From Termitomyces sp. T153 (lineage: Eukaryota > Basidiomycota > Agaricomycetes > Agaricales > Lyophyllaceae): 64,000 nt of DNA. The DNA lies in assembly GCA_018296165.2 (NCBI GenBank), contig JACKQL020000153.1, forward strand, positions 26,348 to 90,347, read 5' to 3'. Position numbers and translations under genes: made by a program. The notes below the pieces were generated by a model. It worked only from the letters and a program-made list of their open reading frames with translations. It was not told the origin of the DNA and made no database searches. Position 1 is the stretch's first letter; the number at the start of each line of letters is the position of its first letter. Positions 12,310-23,593 of this stretch are shown here, in pieces.

Positions 12310-13860
12310 GCTCCATGGTTTTCTGATGCGAATGAGGTGGTGGTGTATGACAGTGAGGGGGAGGAGTTTGAGCGCTGGCATTGGGTTGGTGCCATGTACC
12401 AGGGTCATAAGTAGTGTCTACTTGTTTTTTTGGGGTAATTGATGGAGTTTTGCAGAGTGGGTCGCAATGGTGTTGGGCTCTTTTAGGAGCTTTACTCAAG
12501 AGAGGGGCTCAGGACGGACTAGAGTTTGTCCTGCAGAGTCGAGTTTGGCAGCAGGGGGCAGGGAGGGAGTTCTGCAGGCACAGCAAGTTCCATAGGTGGA
12601 GGTGACAGTGGAGGAGTTCACAAGGGCGTTGGCATGGGCTTGGGGCCCCCCAACACTGGAGTGGTGTTTGAACCAGGCCCCGGTAGTTTTCAAGCCCTTT
12701 TAGTCATGTTTACTGATCATTTGATTGTAGTGTACCCTTTGTGCTCAGCGGGGCAAGCTGTGCAAATTCAATGGGCCCTCTGTGGGCTCACAACGCAACA
12801 CCTCTGTGTGCCTTCCATGCCACGTGAGGCATGAGAAGTGCTCGATTTTGTTGGAGTGGCGGGCGGCGTGCATTGCCGCAGAGCAGGGGTGGGACAAGGG
12901 TTGAGTGCAGGGGCAGCTGAGCAAGGCGTGGAAGGCCAGAGTGTCAGGGGAGGGGGATGCAAGGCAACCTGCAGGGAAGGCGGGACCTCCGCAGGGTGGG
13001 CAGAGGGAGGGGGTGCTGGCAGTGGTGGATAAGGGGAAGCGGAGGGCCTCCCTGCTGTTGGAGGTGGGGCAGCAAGAGGCCACGGGGACACGAGTCGATG
13101 GCAGGGCCTCTGGGGCCTCACTTTTACTCTCCTACCTCAGGTGTGCCATTGGAACAGGCTTCAAGTTCCCTAGAGGCTTTGATGACAGCATTGACAGCAT
13201 GAGAGGGGGAGCTCCAACGGGTACAGAAGGATCTGGACATGGCACAGAGGGAGAAGGGGGCACTGCAGTGGGAGCGGGACACTTTGGTGCGAGTGGTAAC
13301 AGAGCAAGCATTGGAAGTGCAGGGTTTGCAGGAGCGTCTGATGCAGTGGGAGGTATGACCCACAGAGGTGAGGTGGCGGAGGGGTGGCAGGTGGTGTCAG
13401 AGAGTGGTTTGTTGCAAGCGGAGCTGGAGGCAGTAGAGCAGAGGGAGGATTGGCTGGCCAGTGAGGCTGCCTCAGGCCATGCAGGAGTCCTTCATAAGTG
13501 TCTCCCCAGTTCTCCATTTTGTTGCTAACAAATCATCTTTGGTTAGGCTGGGTGTGGGAGCACCGAGTTCTCCTGGATAGTGCCTCTATGGCACTAGTGT
13601 TGATCCAAGACAGGTTGATGCAGATGTCCATGGATTACTGTCCAAAGCTTCAGCAGGGGATGGCGAGGATGAGGAGGTTGCTGGCGGAGCATTGGCAGTG
13701 CAATGTGGTGGCCCCAGGGTTGTGGTGGGAGGTGGCGGTGGATGCAGGAGAGCCTCTGCCTTGCCAGGGTTGGCAGAGGTTTTAGCAGTGGTGTGGGCCC
13801 AAATGGAGATCAATTTGGGGATTGGGGAGGAAGGGAGGAGGTTTCCTGAGGAGGGGAGGG
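12310..13860 (+). pseudogene. Antisense ORF of gypsy element: Zn2Cys6-like plus coiled coil, decayed
   Basis: The reading is opposite to the gypsy element that contains it. In order it shows an acidic start (VVYDSEGEEFERWHW near 12340, then AMYQGHK), a cysteine cluster at 12731-12841, a basic KGKRRASLLLEVG block near 13030, and a glutamine/leucine-rich coiled coil (TEQALEVQGLQERL near 13300). The cysteines are spaced CX2CX6C, 15 residues, CX2CX6C, which fits the fungal Zn2Cys6 pattern. The same series of blocks occurs antisense in the second element at 21540-23330. Several stops and frameshifts interrupt it. Its role is unknown; DNA or RNA binding is only inferred from the cysteines. Confidence 0.65.
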
Positions 13861-15655
13861 GTTGAAGGAGCAGTTGGACTCCATTCTCTTGTTGCTCTGC
13901 ACCCCATTGCCTACCCCCTTTTTGTTGTATTATATCGTTGTTAATGCAATTTTGGTTGATGCTCCTGGGTGCATGTGGTGAGCTTTAGTGTGTGTAAGGG
14001 TAAGTAAAAACATGCAGGGGTGTGGGTGGGAGTTGAATCCCTAGTAAGTCCAGAGGTGGGGGTTAAGCCCCTTGTTTGCTGTCTGTATTGGCTAGTCCCA
14101 GGGTCATTGCAGGACTTGGCAGAGTATTGTGGGAGGGAGTCCCAAGGCTTGATGGGGTGTTGGGAGTCCTCCTGTGGGGTTCCATTGCATTTTGGGGTGT
14201 TGACAGCAGTGTTGTTGGGCTTGACCCTTGGGGTTTCAGACCAAAGTTGTAAGCTGTCCTCTATCTGCGGTGGGTTTGAGCATTGTGTGGGTTAGGGGGG
14301 GTGGAGTGGAAACCCTTATACCAATGCAGCTGGTAGATATGGCGGAGGTCTCTTTGGATGGTGGTGGGGGTGGTGGGGTGAAGTTTATCCTTGGAGGTGG
14401 GGCCAGTTAGAGGCAGAAGTCCTTGGCAGCATAGAGGCATGGTCCTGGTGTGAGGTGGTCCTTGTAATAGTTTGTCGGGGGCCAGTCCCATGGGCCAGCT
14501 ATGCTGTGAGTTGGATTAGTGTGGGTGCAGAGGTACTCCCTTAGGGTAGGTGTTGCCATCCTTTGGTTGTTGGTGTCCGGGCTTTGTGTTTTAGTGGGTT
14601 TGCACGTGGTGGGGGTTTGTCAAGCTCTGGAGCATTGTATTTCGTCAGAGGTGTACTGGGTTCGGGCCTTGCTGCACTCTGGAGTGTTGGCTCTGGTTGA
14701 GGTTGTGCTCTGGAGTATTGTGTTCAGGGACAGGTGTGCTCAGGTGGTGTTTTGGTGTGCTCCAGAGTGTTGTTGATGAGGGGGTGGGGTTTGGAGTGGC
14801 CAGTCTCAACGAGTTTCTTTTGGTCTGGAGTTGAGGTTTGTGAGTTCTAGGCCATTTACATGACCTTGCTCTCCATTCCTGGCCAAGGGTAAGTCCAGAA
14901 ATAGTTAGAGAAGTCTTACATAGTTCTGTCATTCTCTAGAACTTGAGGTGCTGCCTGGGTTGAATTGGTGGAGGCCTCTTTTTGGTAGAGGTAGTAGGGA
15001 TTCAGTTGGTGACTGTCTCATCCTAGCAGAGGTGCTCCGGGGCGAGGGGGAGTTTAGGGGCTGTCATCCCATGGGTTATTCCTCTTGGAGTAGGTGGTTC
15101 TTTTGGTGGAGCTGTGTCAGGGAACTGTATTGAGGGCCTAAGGGTTACTGGTTTGTTAGCAGAGTGCATGGGGCCAGTGGTACGAAGGCAATGCAGGGGT
15201 TGGTGGTCTTTTGTCCCTTCCCAGGGTGGAGCCAGTAACAGGGTGGTGTGAGGGTTGGTGGAGTGTTGGCCTTGCTGGCGGAGCTCTTTTATGCTTGGTG
15301 GGTCGGGGCAGGGTTAGTTTGGGGTGATCCTAGGGCCTCAGTTGGTGGTTTTTGTCCTTTTCCAGAGTGGAGCTGGCAGTGGAGGCGGTGGAGGTCAGCA
15401 AAGTGTTGACTTCACTGGTGGAGTTCTCTTGGTTTTGGTGGGATGGGGCAGGATTGGTCTGTGCAGGTTCAGGGTGTTGTTTCTTACATTTGTGCTCCAG
15501 AGTGGTCTGGAGGTCACTATGAATGGGGCAGGGTAGATCTTGGCACTGTGGGGCAGTCAACTAAGTTTCTGATTGGGGAAAGGTGTTACTTCTTTAGAAG
15601 GCATCAGTGGTTCCTTGATTGTAGGGGTGGAGTTGGAGGGGCCACCTCATCATTC
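13861..15655 (-). mobile_element. Decayed 3' interior of the inverted gypsy element
   Basis: Read on the minus strand, about 14000-14160 matches the end of pol and the chromodomain tail of the second element (its 21370-21510). Further upstream, 14300-15655, the sequence is C/A-rich and CpG-free, and no integrase, RNase H or RT block could be recognised. The element seems either to have lost pol or to have decayed beyond recognition. Confidence 0.55.
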
Positions 15656-15659
15656 TGGG

Positions 15660-15960
15660 CATCTGGATCGATCTCCGTCGGCGTGGTTAGATTTTGCCAG
15701 GAGTGTTGTGGAATTCAAGAGTTCGGAAAGCGCGCTCGCAGCAATAGCTTAGCTGGTTCGACTGGGTGCTCTCTGAGTTGTTTATACGTCTCCGTGCATG
15801 CCTTAACTTGCAATCTAAAAGCTGATAGTCCTTGCCGCGTGTCCGACGCACATCATTTGTACCTAGTGGTGACAAATACAAGAACTATAAAATACATATG
15901 AGTTAAACAATACTAGAAACATGGACTTACATCCTCAGTGTCACCACAGTGGGGAGAACA
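15660..15960 (-). other. Exon-intron segment of unknown gene
   Basis: On the minus strand a short exon (CSPHCGDTED) is followed by a 46-bp intron, 15930-15885, with GTAAGT at the start and TATAG at the end. The next exon reads FLYLSPLGTNDVRRTRGKDY and stays open to 15687. The copy at 5016-5073 lacks exactly the 46 bases. The last part (15687-15860) contains more CpG than its surroundings and is rich in Arg and Asn. The family is not recognised. Confidence 0.4.
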
Positions 15961-16485
15961 AACTGAGGAAGTAAGTTGCATGTTGTCAAATGTAACTACA
16001 TGCTGACTAATTGGTGTGCAGTACAATCTCATTCATGGGCTGTGCAAAATGCACTGGACAAGTACAACACTGCTGCTCATGCCGTTTCTCCACTACATCC
16101 TGAGCTTTCATGGAATCTTGTTGTGGAATACACTCTTTCTTGCTGACTTTGACCTACTATTTAATACATGTGAAGATGTGTGTGAACATGCCTAGGCCTT
16201 ACTTGCTGCTTGCATATTGATGAACAAATACTTCAAGATTGAACAAGCTCATGGAGAAATTGACCAGCTCAACATTGAAATTCAGTGGCTGGTCACTTAC
16301 ATACACAATGAAGAGGCCTCCCTCAAAGAAAGGGAAGAAGTCATTGCTACCAAAGACAGTGCACTTACTCATCAAATTCATTTGCATCATGAACACCTTC
16401 ATCAGTTCAACAACCTTCACATGTGTCACCTTTGCAAACTTGCCACTCCCCCAGGCTTCACAGGCTTAAAAGGCTGTTGGTAACA
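15960..16485 (+). pseudogene. KDZ-type transposase remnant, C-terminal part
   Basis: A likely intron lies at about 15972-16021 (GTAAGT...GTGCAG). After it, one frame reads ALDKYNTAA, then LHPELSWNLVVEY; after a frameshift it continues LADFDLLF; after a stop it continues KIEQAHGEIDQLNIEIQWL, then YIHNEEASL. This order (paired YN..A, a PxLxW..VxEY/FLADFDLL block, then an E/I/L-rich helix) is what I associate with the C-terminus of Kyakuja-Dileera-Zisupton transposases common in Agaricomycetes. At least one frameshift and one stop make it inactive. No catalytic core is present in this fragment. Confidence 0.6.
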
Positions 16486-16639
16486 GCCTCACTGTGAACC
16501 TAATGGACAGGATGAAATATACTTTGATTGCTAGTGGTTAGGATACAATTTGTATGTAGTTTATCTGAATGCTCACTTTTGTTTGCTAGTAGTTAGGATG
16601 AGCAAACAAAGGTGAGACAGAAAACTTCTTTAGCAGTGC

Positions 16640-19600
16640 TCATGTAAGCCGGAGCAACCAATGGCATTCGGTCCTCAATCCCTACTAACTCCGCCAACCC
16701 TGCGCCCCATTTTCCCTCAGGCCAAGGAATTACTAGCACTAACCAACCCTCGGGGCAATGTCCGCTGGCCCAGCTCAATGCCACCGACCTCCATGAAACT
16801 CCAGAACCCCTGGACACCAACCCTGACAACCACAATGACATTCTGGACCCTGCCAATGACCAAGAAGCCTTGTGTGTGAACAGGATTTGGGATAGCCCAT
16901 GGATCGACATGTTAGAGGAAATGCAGAAGAAACAACAGAAGGAGGGTGCATGCATCCTATGTGGTGAGCAGGGACACTTTATTCGCAGTTGTCCTAAACA
17001 ACAGGTGATGGGACATGCTGTGTGGACAATTGACAGAGAAGACTGTAACTACCAGTTTACGGAAAACAAGTTGGCGGTTTAGGTCTTGAAGACACACTAG
17101 ACCATGGACCAGACCCCAATGTCTTCTCCGCCCCAGCCACACTCCTCTGCACAATGATACTTGCCCTGGATAGCCCCCTAGTACACCTCCCCTCCCACTC
17201 ATCCACCAACCTCCTCCTCCACACCACTCTTCTCTTCACCAACAACCCTGTCCCCACACTAGTCAACAGTGGTGCCACCAACAACTTCATTGATGAATCC
17301 CTGGCAGCGCTCGCTCTCCACCCCTCAAACTTTTTGACAGAGACCCTACCTCAGCAGGAGACATCACACACTGCCTGGAAATGACCATGACCTTTGCTAA
17401 TGGACAACAGCAAGAACTCCGACTACTTATCACAAAATTACACCCCTCTGCCCCCATCATCTTAGGATTCTCATGGCTCCATTCCACCAACCCCCACGTC
17501 AACTGGCCCAGCCTCACCCTCCACCTCGACCGGGACAACCCCACCCACTCTAGGCTGGTACCTTTTGATGTCTCACTCTCCTCTGAGAACTCTGAGACCA
17601 CAATCAACCACCCCTGGACTCCTCCACAGCTCTGCTCTAGATCCGCATGGTCGTTCATCATCAATGTCCAACTCAACAACTCTTCCAAGGTATTCCCCAC
17701 CCTTGTCAACAGTGGTGCCTCTGGCACCTTTGTCAGTAATCAGCTCAGCCTCTGGCACAACGACCTCGACAAACCCCTCAAGCTCCAACTCTTCGACAGA
17801 AACCCTGCTATGACAAAGATCACTCAATACCACAACAATACCCTCACCCTCGACAATGACCTGCAGTTTCAGGCCCAGCTCCTCATCACCCAATTACTCC
17901 TGCCGACTTCAATTGTGCTCAGACTCCCATGGCTGCAAGACATCAACCCCAACATCGACTGGAAGAACCTCACCATGCAATTCCCCGGCCCTGAAGCAAG
18001 TTTAGCAGCCACCATCCCCCTCTGCCTCCAGTCTATCCTGGACTCTAATGTCTCCCACCCCAGCGCCAGCACCTCCGGAGCGATCCAGAGTCCCTCAACC
18101 TCCAATGACAACCCCGACAAAGAAGGAGACGCCACTCCACCTCGGTCACCCTCAATCACATTACAACGGCTGCTTCCCAACATACCCCAGAATCAATACA
18201 AAGGCCTGCAGTACCCCAACCAGCGATGCTCAAGGTCCCTGACCAACTCCGCCACCACTCTGGACTCATTCACTACCACTCTGACATCCAACTCCATCGA
18301 CTCTGGAAACCTCGACATTAAAATTGTCAGTGCCATTCCCTTTGCACACCTTCTACAAGACAGCACCCCCGCCTTCCAGTTACAAATCACGCCAGCCCTA
18401 CTCAAGGAGCACCTCTGCACAGGGACCACCACGCCAGAGAGCAAGACAGAAGAACAGATCCTATCCAAAGTAGTTCCCCCAGAGTATCATGAGTTTGCTG
18501 ATGTGTTCTCTGAAGGAAGTGCCAAAGAACTTCCCCCACACTGCTCCTATAACCACAAGATCGACCTCGAAGAAGGTATCTCACCCCCGTTTGGCAAGAT
18601 CTACAACATATCTGAGGTCAAGCTCCGAGCCTTGAAGGAATACCTCAATGACATGCTCAGCAAGGGCTTCATATGCCCATCAATCTCTGCCACCGGCGCT
18701 CTGGTTCTGTTCGCCAAGAAGAAGGACGGATCCCTCTGACTCTGTGTGGATTATCAGGGACTCAACAAAGTCACCAAAAAGAACTGGTACTCCTTCCCCT
18801 TGATTGGAGACCTTGTTGATTGTCTCCGCAGTGCCAAGATATACACAAAGATAGACCTCTGCTCTGGCTACAACAATGTCCGGATTGCTCTAGGACATGA
18901 ATGGAAGACCACCTTTCACACCCGCTATAGCCTCTTTGAGTACCTCGTAATGCCCTTTGGAATGACTAACTCCCCTGCCACTTTCCAGTACTTCATGAAT
19001 GACATCTTCCATGACATGAATGACATTTTTGTGATTGTATACCTGGATGACATCCTGATCTACTCGAATTTGCCAACAGAGCATCCAGAGCATGTCTGCC
19101 GTGTTTTAGAATGACTCCGAGAGTACCACATTCACACCGAACCCAAGAAATGCTCCTTCCACATGATGGAGGTCAAATATCTTGGAGTCGTCATCACCCC
19201 CAATGGTGTGCACATGGACCCCACCAAGGTCAACACAGTACTCAACTGGCCCCCACCGTGGAACGTCAAGGAGGTACAATCGTTCCTGGGGTTTGCTAAC
19301 TTTTATTGCCATTTCATCAACAACTACTCTGGGATCACCAAACCCCTCAACCAACTCATGTGGAAGGACACCCCTTGGGATTGGGACAGCAAGTGCCAGA
19401 GCATATTCCTCCTCCTGAAAAGGGCCTTCACCTCTGCTCCGGTCCTCCACCATTTTGACCCCTCCCTGCTGATTGTGCTCGAGTGTGATGCCTCCAACTA
19501 TGCTATTGCCGGGATACTCTTCCAGTTGGACTTGGGGGGCAAAGATCTCCATCCCATCACCTTCTACACCCGATCAATAATCCCAGTGGAACTCAACTAT

Positions 19601-21440
19601 GACATCTATGACAAAGAACTCCTCGCAATCGTCAAAGCCTTCTGTCAGTGGCAGGCCTACCTTGAGGGGTCTCCGCGCCGCATCCAAGTATACTCCAACC
19701 ACAACAACCTGCAATACTTCATGACCACAAAACAGCTCAGCTGCCACCAAGCCTGATGGTCCGAAACCCTCTTGAAGTATGACTTTACTATCCACTACCG
19801 CCCTGGGCGACTCGGCGCAAAGCCCGATGCCCTCACTTAAAGATCTGACATGTACTCAAAGAAGTCATTCAAAGCTGAATGGAATGCATTCAACCATTAA
19901 GTGGTAATCCCCGCCGAACATCTACATGCCGTACTGATTTTAAATGAAGAAGGAATCCTCCAACAAATCAGAAATTTACCCCCGAACTCCTTCTTCACCC
20001 AGCACAACCCCCGCAACAACCCTGACGAGTCGAGTGCCAGAAACCCCTTTTTGCTGTCTCCAGACCACTGCCTCCTGCTCCAGAGTGGACAAATTTATGC
20101 TCTGGACCACAAGTCCATCCGCCTTGACATACTCCAGCAGCACCACAACCATAAGCTCTGGGGGCACCCAGGAATTTGTAAGACCCTTCAACTCATCTCC
20201 TGGACTTACTTTTGGCCAGGAATGAAGAAGGACGTCACGCAATACATAAGGGCCTGCAAACCTTGCCTCCAGGCCAAGGTACCCCATCACCACCCCCATG
20301 AATTATTGAAACCCCTCCCCCATTGGCCGCTGCCCCTGGTCCTCCCTATTGATAGATCATATCATCGAACTCCCCAATTCTGAAGGTTTTAACACAACCC
20401 TCGTCGTTATTTGCCACCTCACCAAGCAAGCCCTCTTCATTCCCTGCCACACCACTGACAATGCTCCAGAGTTTGCCAAACTATTCCTCGAACACGTATT
20501 CTCCAAGCACGGACTCCCAGACAACATCATTTCCAACTGCAGACTCCTGTTTGTATCCCACTTTTGGCAATCACTATGCAGGGCGCTTGAGATCAAAACC
20601 AACCTCTCCACCGCCTATCACCTGGAGACTGATGGACAAACAGAACGAGTGAACCAGACACTGGAGCAGTATCTCTGCCTATATGTTAACTATTTACAGA
20701 ACGACTGGCATGCAGAACTCCTCCTCACCAAATTCACCTACAACAACATGCTCCACTCCGCCACTGAAGTCTCCCCCTTCTATGCCAACAAAGGCTACAA
20801 CCCCCAACTCACCCTGTCCCTAAAAGACATCCCCTCTCATGCCACCCACAAAGTCGCTGAGGACCTCTGATCCCTTCACCAATTTCTCCGGAATGAGATC
20901 AACACTGCTAATTAAGCCTACTCCAAACATGCCAATGCCTGACGTAACCCCACCCCCAACTGGCCTCCTGGCACCTTGGTTTGGCTCAATCGACGCAACC
21001 TCAAGACCCGGAGGCCCTCCATCAAATTAGACCACAAGTGCCTTGGTCCTTTCAAAGTCCTCTGGAAAGTCTCCACACACACCTATAAACTCGACCTACC
21101 TCTGGGCTTGAAAGGCCTCCACCCCATGTTCCACATTCAACTCCTCAAAAAACATGCCCCGGACCCCTTCTCCAGCCAGCGCCCCAGCTGACCACCCCCC
21201 GTTGAGGTCAAGGACGAGTACCACTATGAGGTCAACTAGATCCTTGACTCCCACTTGGTCCATGGACAACCCCAGTACTTAGTCTGCTGGAAGAGCTACG
21301 GACCTGAGAATAACATGTGAGAGCCCTGAAAAAACCTTGACAGAACCCCCAACAAACTCCGGGACTTCCATTGACAACACCCCACCAAGCCCCGGGATCC
21401 CCGGGACTAGCAAGTACAGATGGCATCAGTGAGCGTAACC
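16640..21440 (+). pseudogene. Ty3/gypsy chromovirus gag-pol, 5'-truncated and decayed
   Basis: In order: the end of Gag with a zinc knuckle (CILCGEQGHFIRSC, 16950-16992); two protease-like domains (17240-17570 and 17690-18000); RT (VDYQGLNKV at 18750, [10 protein letters not shown] at 19040); RNase H (LECDASNYAIAGI at 19480); integrase with an HHCC-like region near 20110-20270 and the core from 20345 (ending with DGQTERVNQTLEQYL); and a chromodomain (EYHYEVN, QYLVCWKSYGPENN, 21215-21320). Stops at 18737, 19112, 19754 and 20868 are TGA codons where relatives usually have Arg, as expected from CpG decay. Both protease motifs read NSG instead of DSG. The 5' LTR and most of Gag are missing; KDZ-related DNA abuts the left end. 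Confidence 0.9.
17240..18010 (+). other. Tandem pair of retropepsin-like domains in gag-pol
   Basis: The first domain has TLVNSGATNNF (near 17258), later LGFSWLHSTNPHVNW. The second has TLVNSGASGTF (near 17700), later LRLPWLQDINPNIDW. Each set has the active-site loop and the closing I-hG-hPWL-like hydrophobic block of a retropepsin. In both, the catalytic Asp is Asn. Two domains might act as a covalent dimer, as in pepsin, but this is inference. Confidence 0.7.
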
Positions 21441-21539
21441 CCCGCCTCTAGATTTATCAGCGATTCAACTCCCATGAGTACCCCCCTACGTGTTTTCACT
21501 TACTTTGCCCCTCACTCATTCTAAAAACTTCTCATGCTC

Positions 21540-23330
21540 AGCAGAAGTGCAGGGAATCCAATGTTAACAAGGCTACAAATACAAAATATAGGACTAGGGG
21601 AGCATGGGGCAATGAGACACCAGAATCCAGAAAGCCCCTACTCCCCCTCCCCCCCCAAATCCACCTCCACTATCCTTCCCACCAGATCCACCTCCAGCTG
21701 TGCTACTACTATCGCCAGAACTTTGGGATGCCCCGGGAGTGGCTCCGCCACATCCATTGCTACCTCCCACCATGCTCTAGGGTCTGCCGATGTCCCGCCA
21801 GCAAATGCCCCATTTGCATGACCCCCTGCCCCAACTCCAGTGGGAGATCCCCAGGCATCCTTGCCAACCCATTGTGGATAGACTACAGCACCACTGATGC
21901 TCCATCAAGGAAGATGCAATGCTCCCTGGCCCAGTCTGCGGAATCAAATGTCAGCTCGTAGTAAATGGGAGATGAAGGAAGCACGTAAATGAGAGATGAA
22001 GGGAGCACTTATGGAGCACTCCCTGCCACCCCAAGGCTGCCTCGTTGGCAAGCCACTCTTCCCATTGCCATGCCCTCTCTGCCATTGCTTGGGTCACCTC
22101 CACACTGGACTCCCACTGAGCCCCCCACATTGCTCGGGTCACCTCCACACTGGACTCCCACTGAGCCCCCCACATCCCCAACCCCTCCAATCATTGCCCT
22201 GCTGCCTCTGCCCATGCTTCCAATGGCCTCATGTGCACTTGCAACTCTTGAAGCTGCAACAGTTGCTCAGTGGCGGTTCTCATGGCAATATCTTTATCCC
22301 TACATGCCAAGTCCTGTTCCTTCCAAGCCTCGTCCAGTTCTCTCTGAAGCCCATCCCTCTCCTCCCCCACCCTACAGACTTCCTCCTCATGTGTGGCCAA
22401 CAACCTCTCCAACTCCTCCACCCAACGCCACAGAAAAGCCTTGGCGACTGACCACAACCCTCCCACAGACTGCTCAATCAAGGCCCTAGAAGTTGGGGAA
22501 TACACTGTAGGACCCGGAGGGCCTGCCATCGCCGGCTCCCCCCATGCCTGCTTGCTAGGCCCCACCTCCAGCAAGGGGGATGCCCTCTGTTTACCCTTGT
22601 TGTACATTGTGGGGGCCCCCTCCCTTCACCCACCCTGCAGGGGCCCAATCTTCATTGGGGGCCACCCTGCACCAACTTCCCCCTCTACTTCAGAACCCCT
22701 TCCTGAGACCCTACCCCTCTGACCCTCCTCCAACTGCACTGCAACCTACTTGCAGTCCCACTCCTGCTCCACTGCAATGCAAGCAGCACACCAATTCAGA
22801 GTGACAGAGCACTTCTTGTGCCGTGAGCAATATGGGAGACACACTGACGTGTCCTGCCGCACTCCTGGCATGGGCTCCTCAAACTCACACTGTTCACCCC
22901 ACCGGGTACAGGATGCGCACTAGAAATGTGGGTTAGCTTGATAGGGAAGGGACATGCCAATAATGCACCAGGGCCACTGCCTGACACTACTCCAACATCG
23001 GGGGACCTCTTGCTCGCCCCATGGCCTCTGCAAAGTACTCTGGCATCATGTCTGCCTGTGCGACTCTTGACCCTGTAGGGATGGGGCGGACCACCCTGGG
23101 AACCATACCAGACCTGGAATGAGAAGCGAGGATCATTTCTCCTGCTAACTGCACTGGAGCCTCCCCCAACGTAAGCCCTGAGGGGCCTGCCACTGCCACC
23201 AACAACTCTGATGGGACTTATTCAAGCACTCCAGCCATGACAAGCAAGAGACAGTACTTATGACTATGGTACATTGCCTGCACCCGCCTACAGTCTCGCC
23301 GACCCTCAGAGTCCTCCGAGGAAGAAGTCA
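21540..23330 (-). pseudogene. Antisense ORF of second gypsy element: Zn2Cys6-like plus coiled coil
   Basis: On the minus strand the blocks come in the same order as at 12310-13860: an acidic start (DSEGRRDCRRVQAMYHSHK, near 23320-23260), a cysteine cluster at 22919-22809 (CASCTRWGEQC, 15 residues, CLPYCSRHKKC; the second group is shifted by one residue relative to the first copy), then RASPLLEVG and AGPPGPTVYSPTS, then a long coiled coil with LERLLATHEEEV and TEQLLQLQELQVH. The stretch 22607-22191 is open for 138 codons. The ORF sits between pol and the 3' LTR. A stop interrupts it just after the cysteine cluster. Function unknown. Confidence 0.65.
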
Positions 23331-23580
23331 AGGTATGTGCCGATGGGGAGGAGGATGCTGCTGGAGAATATGTGGAAGATGACATTGGAAAAGTTTGAGA
23401 ACCCCAGAGTATGTCTGATCCTTTTCAATGACTAGGAAAGAACCCCCTGAGCAGCGGCCATGCTTCGACTTTGTTTCCCACGCCGCTGCCGCTACTGTGG
23501 TCTGATCAATATTGCTTGACTTTGATTCCCACACCCCACCAATCCCCGAACTGTGCCTGCATCTTGAGAGTCTTGACGCT

Positions 23581-23593
23581 GAAGAGGGGGTGA
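23581..23593 (+). other. Polypurine tract of second gypsy element
   Basis: GAAGAGGGGGTGA lies immediately before TGTCAC, the start of the 3' LTR, the usual primer site for plus-strand DNA synthesis. Confidence 0.7.

Noticed and set aside
12745..13121. Minus-strand Pro/Ser-rich frames (about 115 codons)
   Set aside because: They are shadows of the plus-strand antisense ORF, of low complexity, and have no counterpart at the second element.
22081..22176. Short tandem repeat GGTCACCTCCACACTGGACTC as a regulatory array
   Set aside because: It is a two-copy duplication of about 42 bp inside the antisense ORF of the gypsy element, with no further copies nearby.
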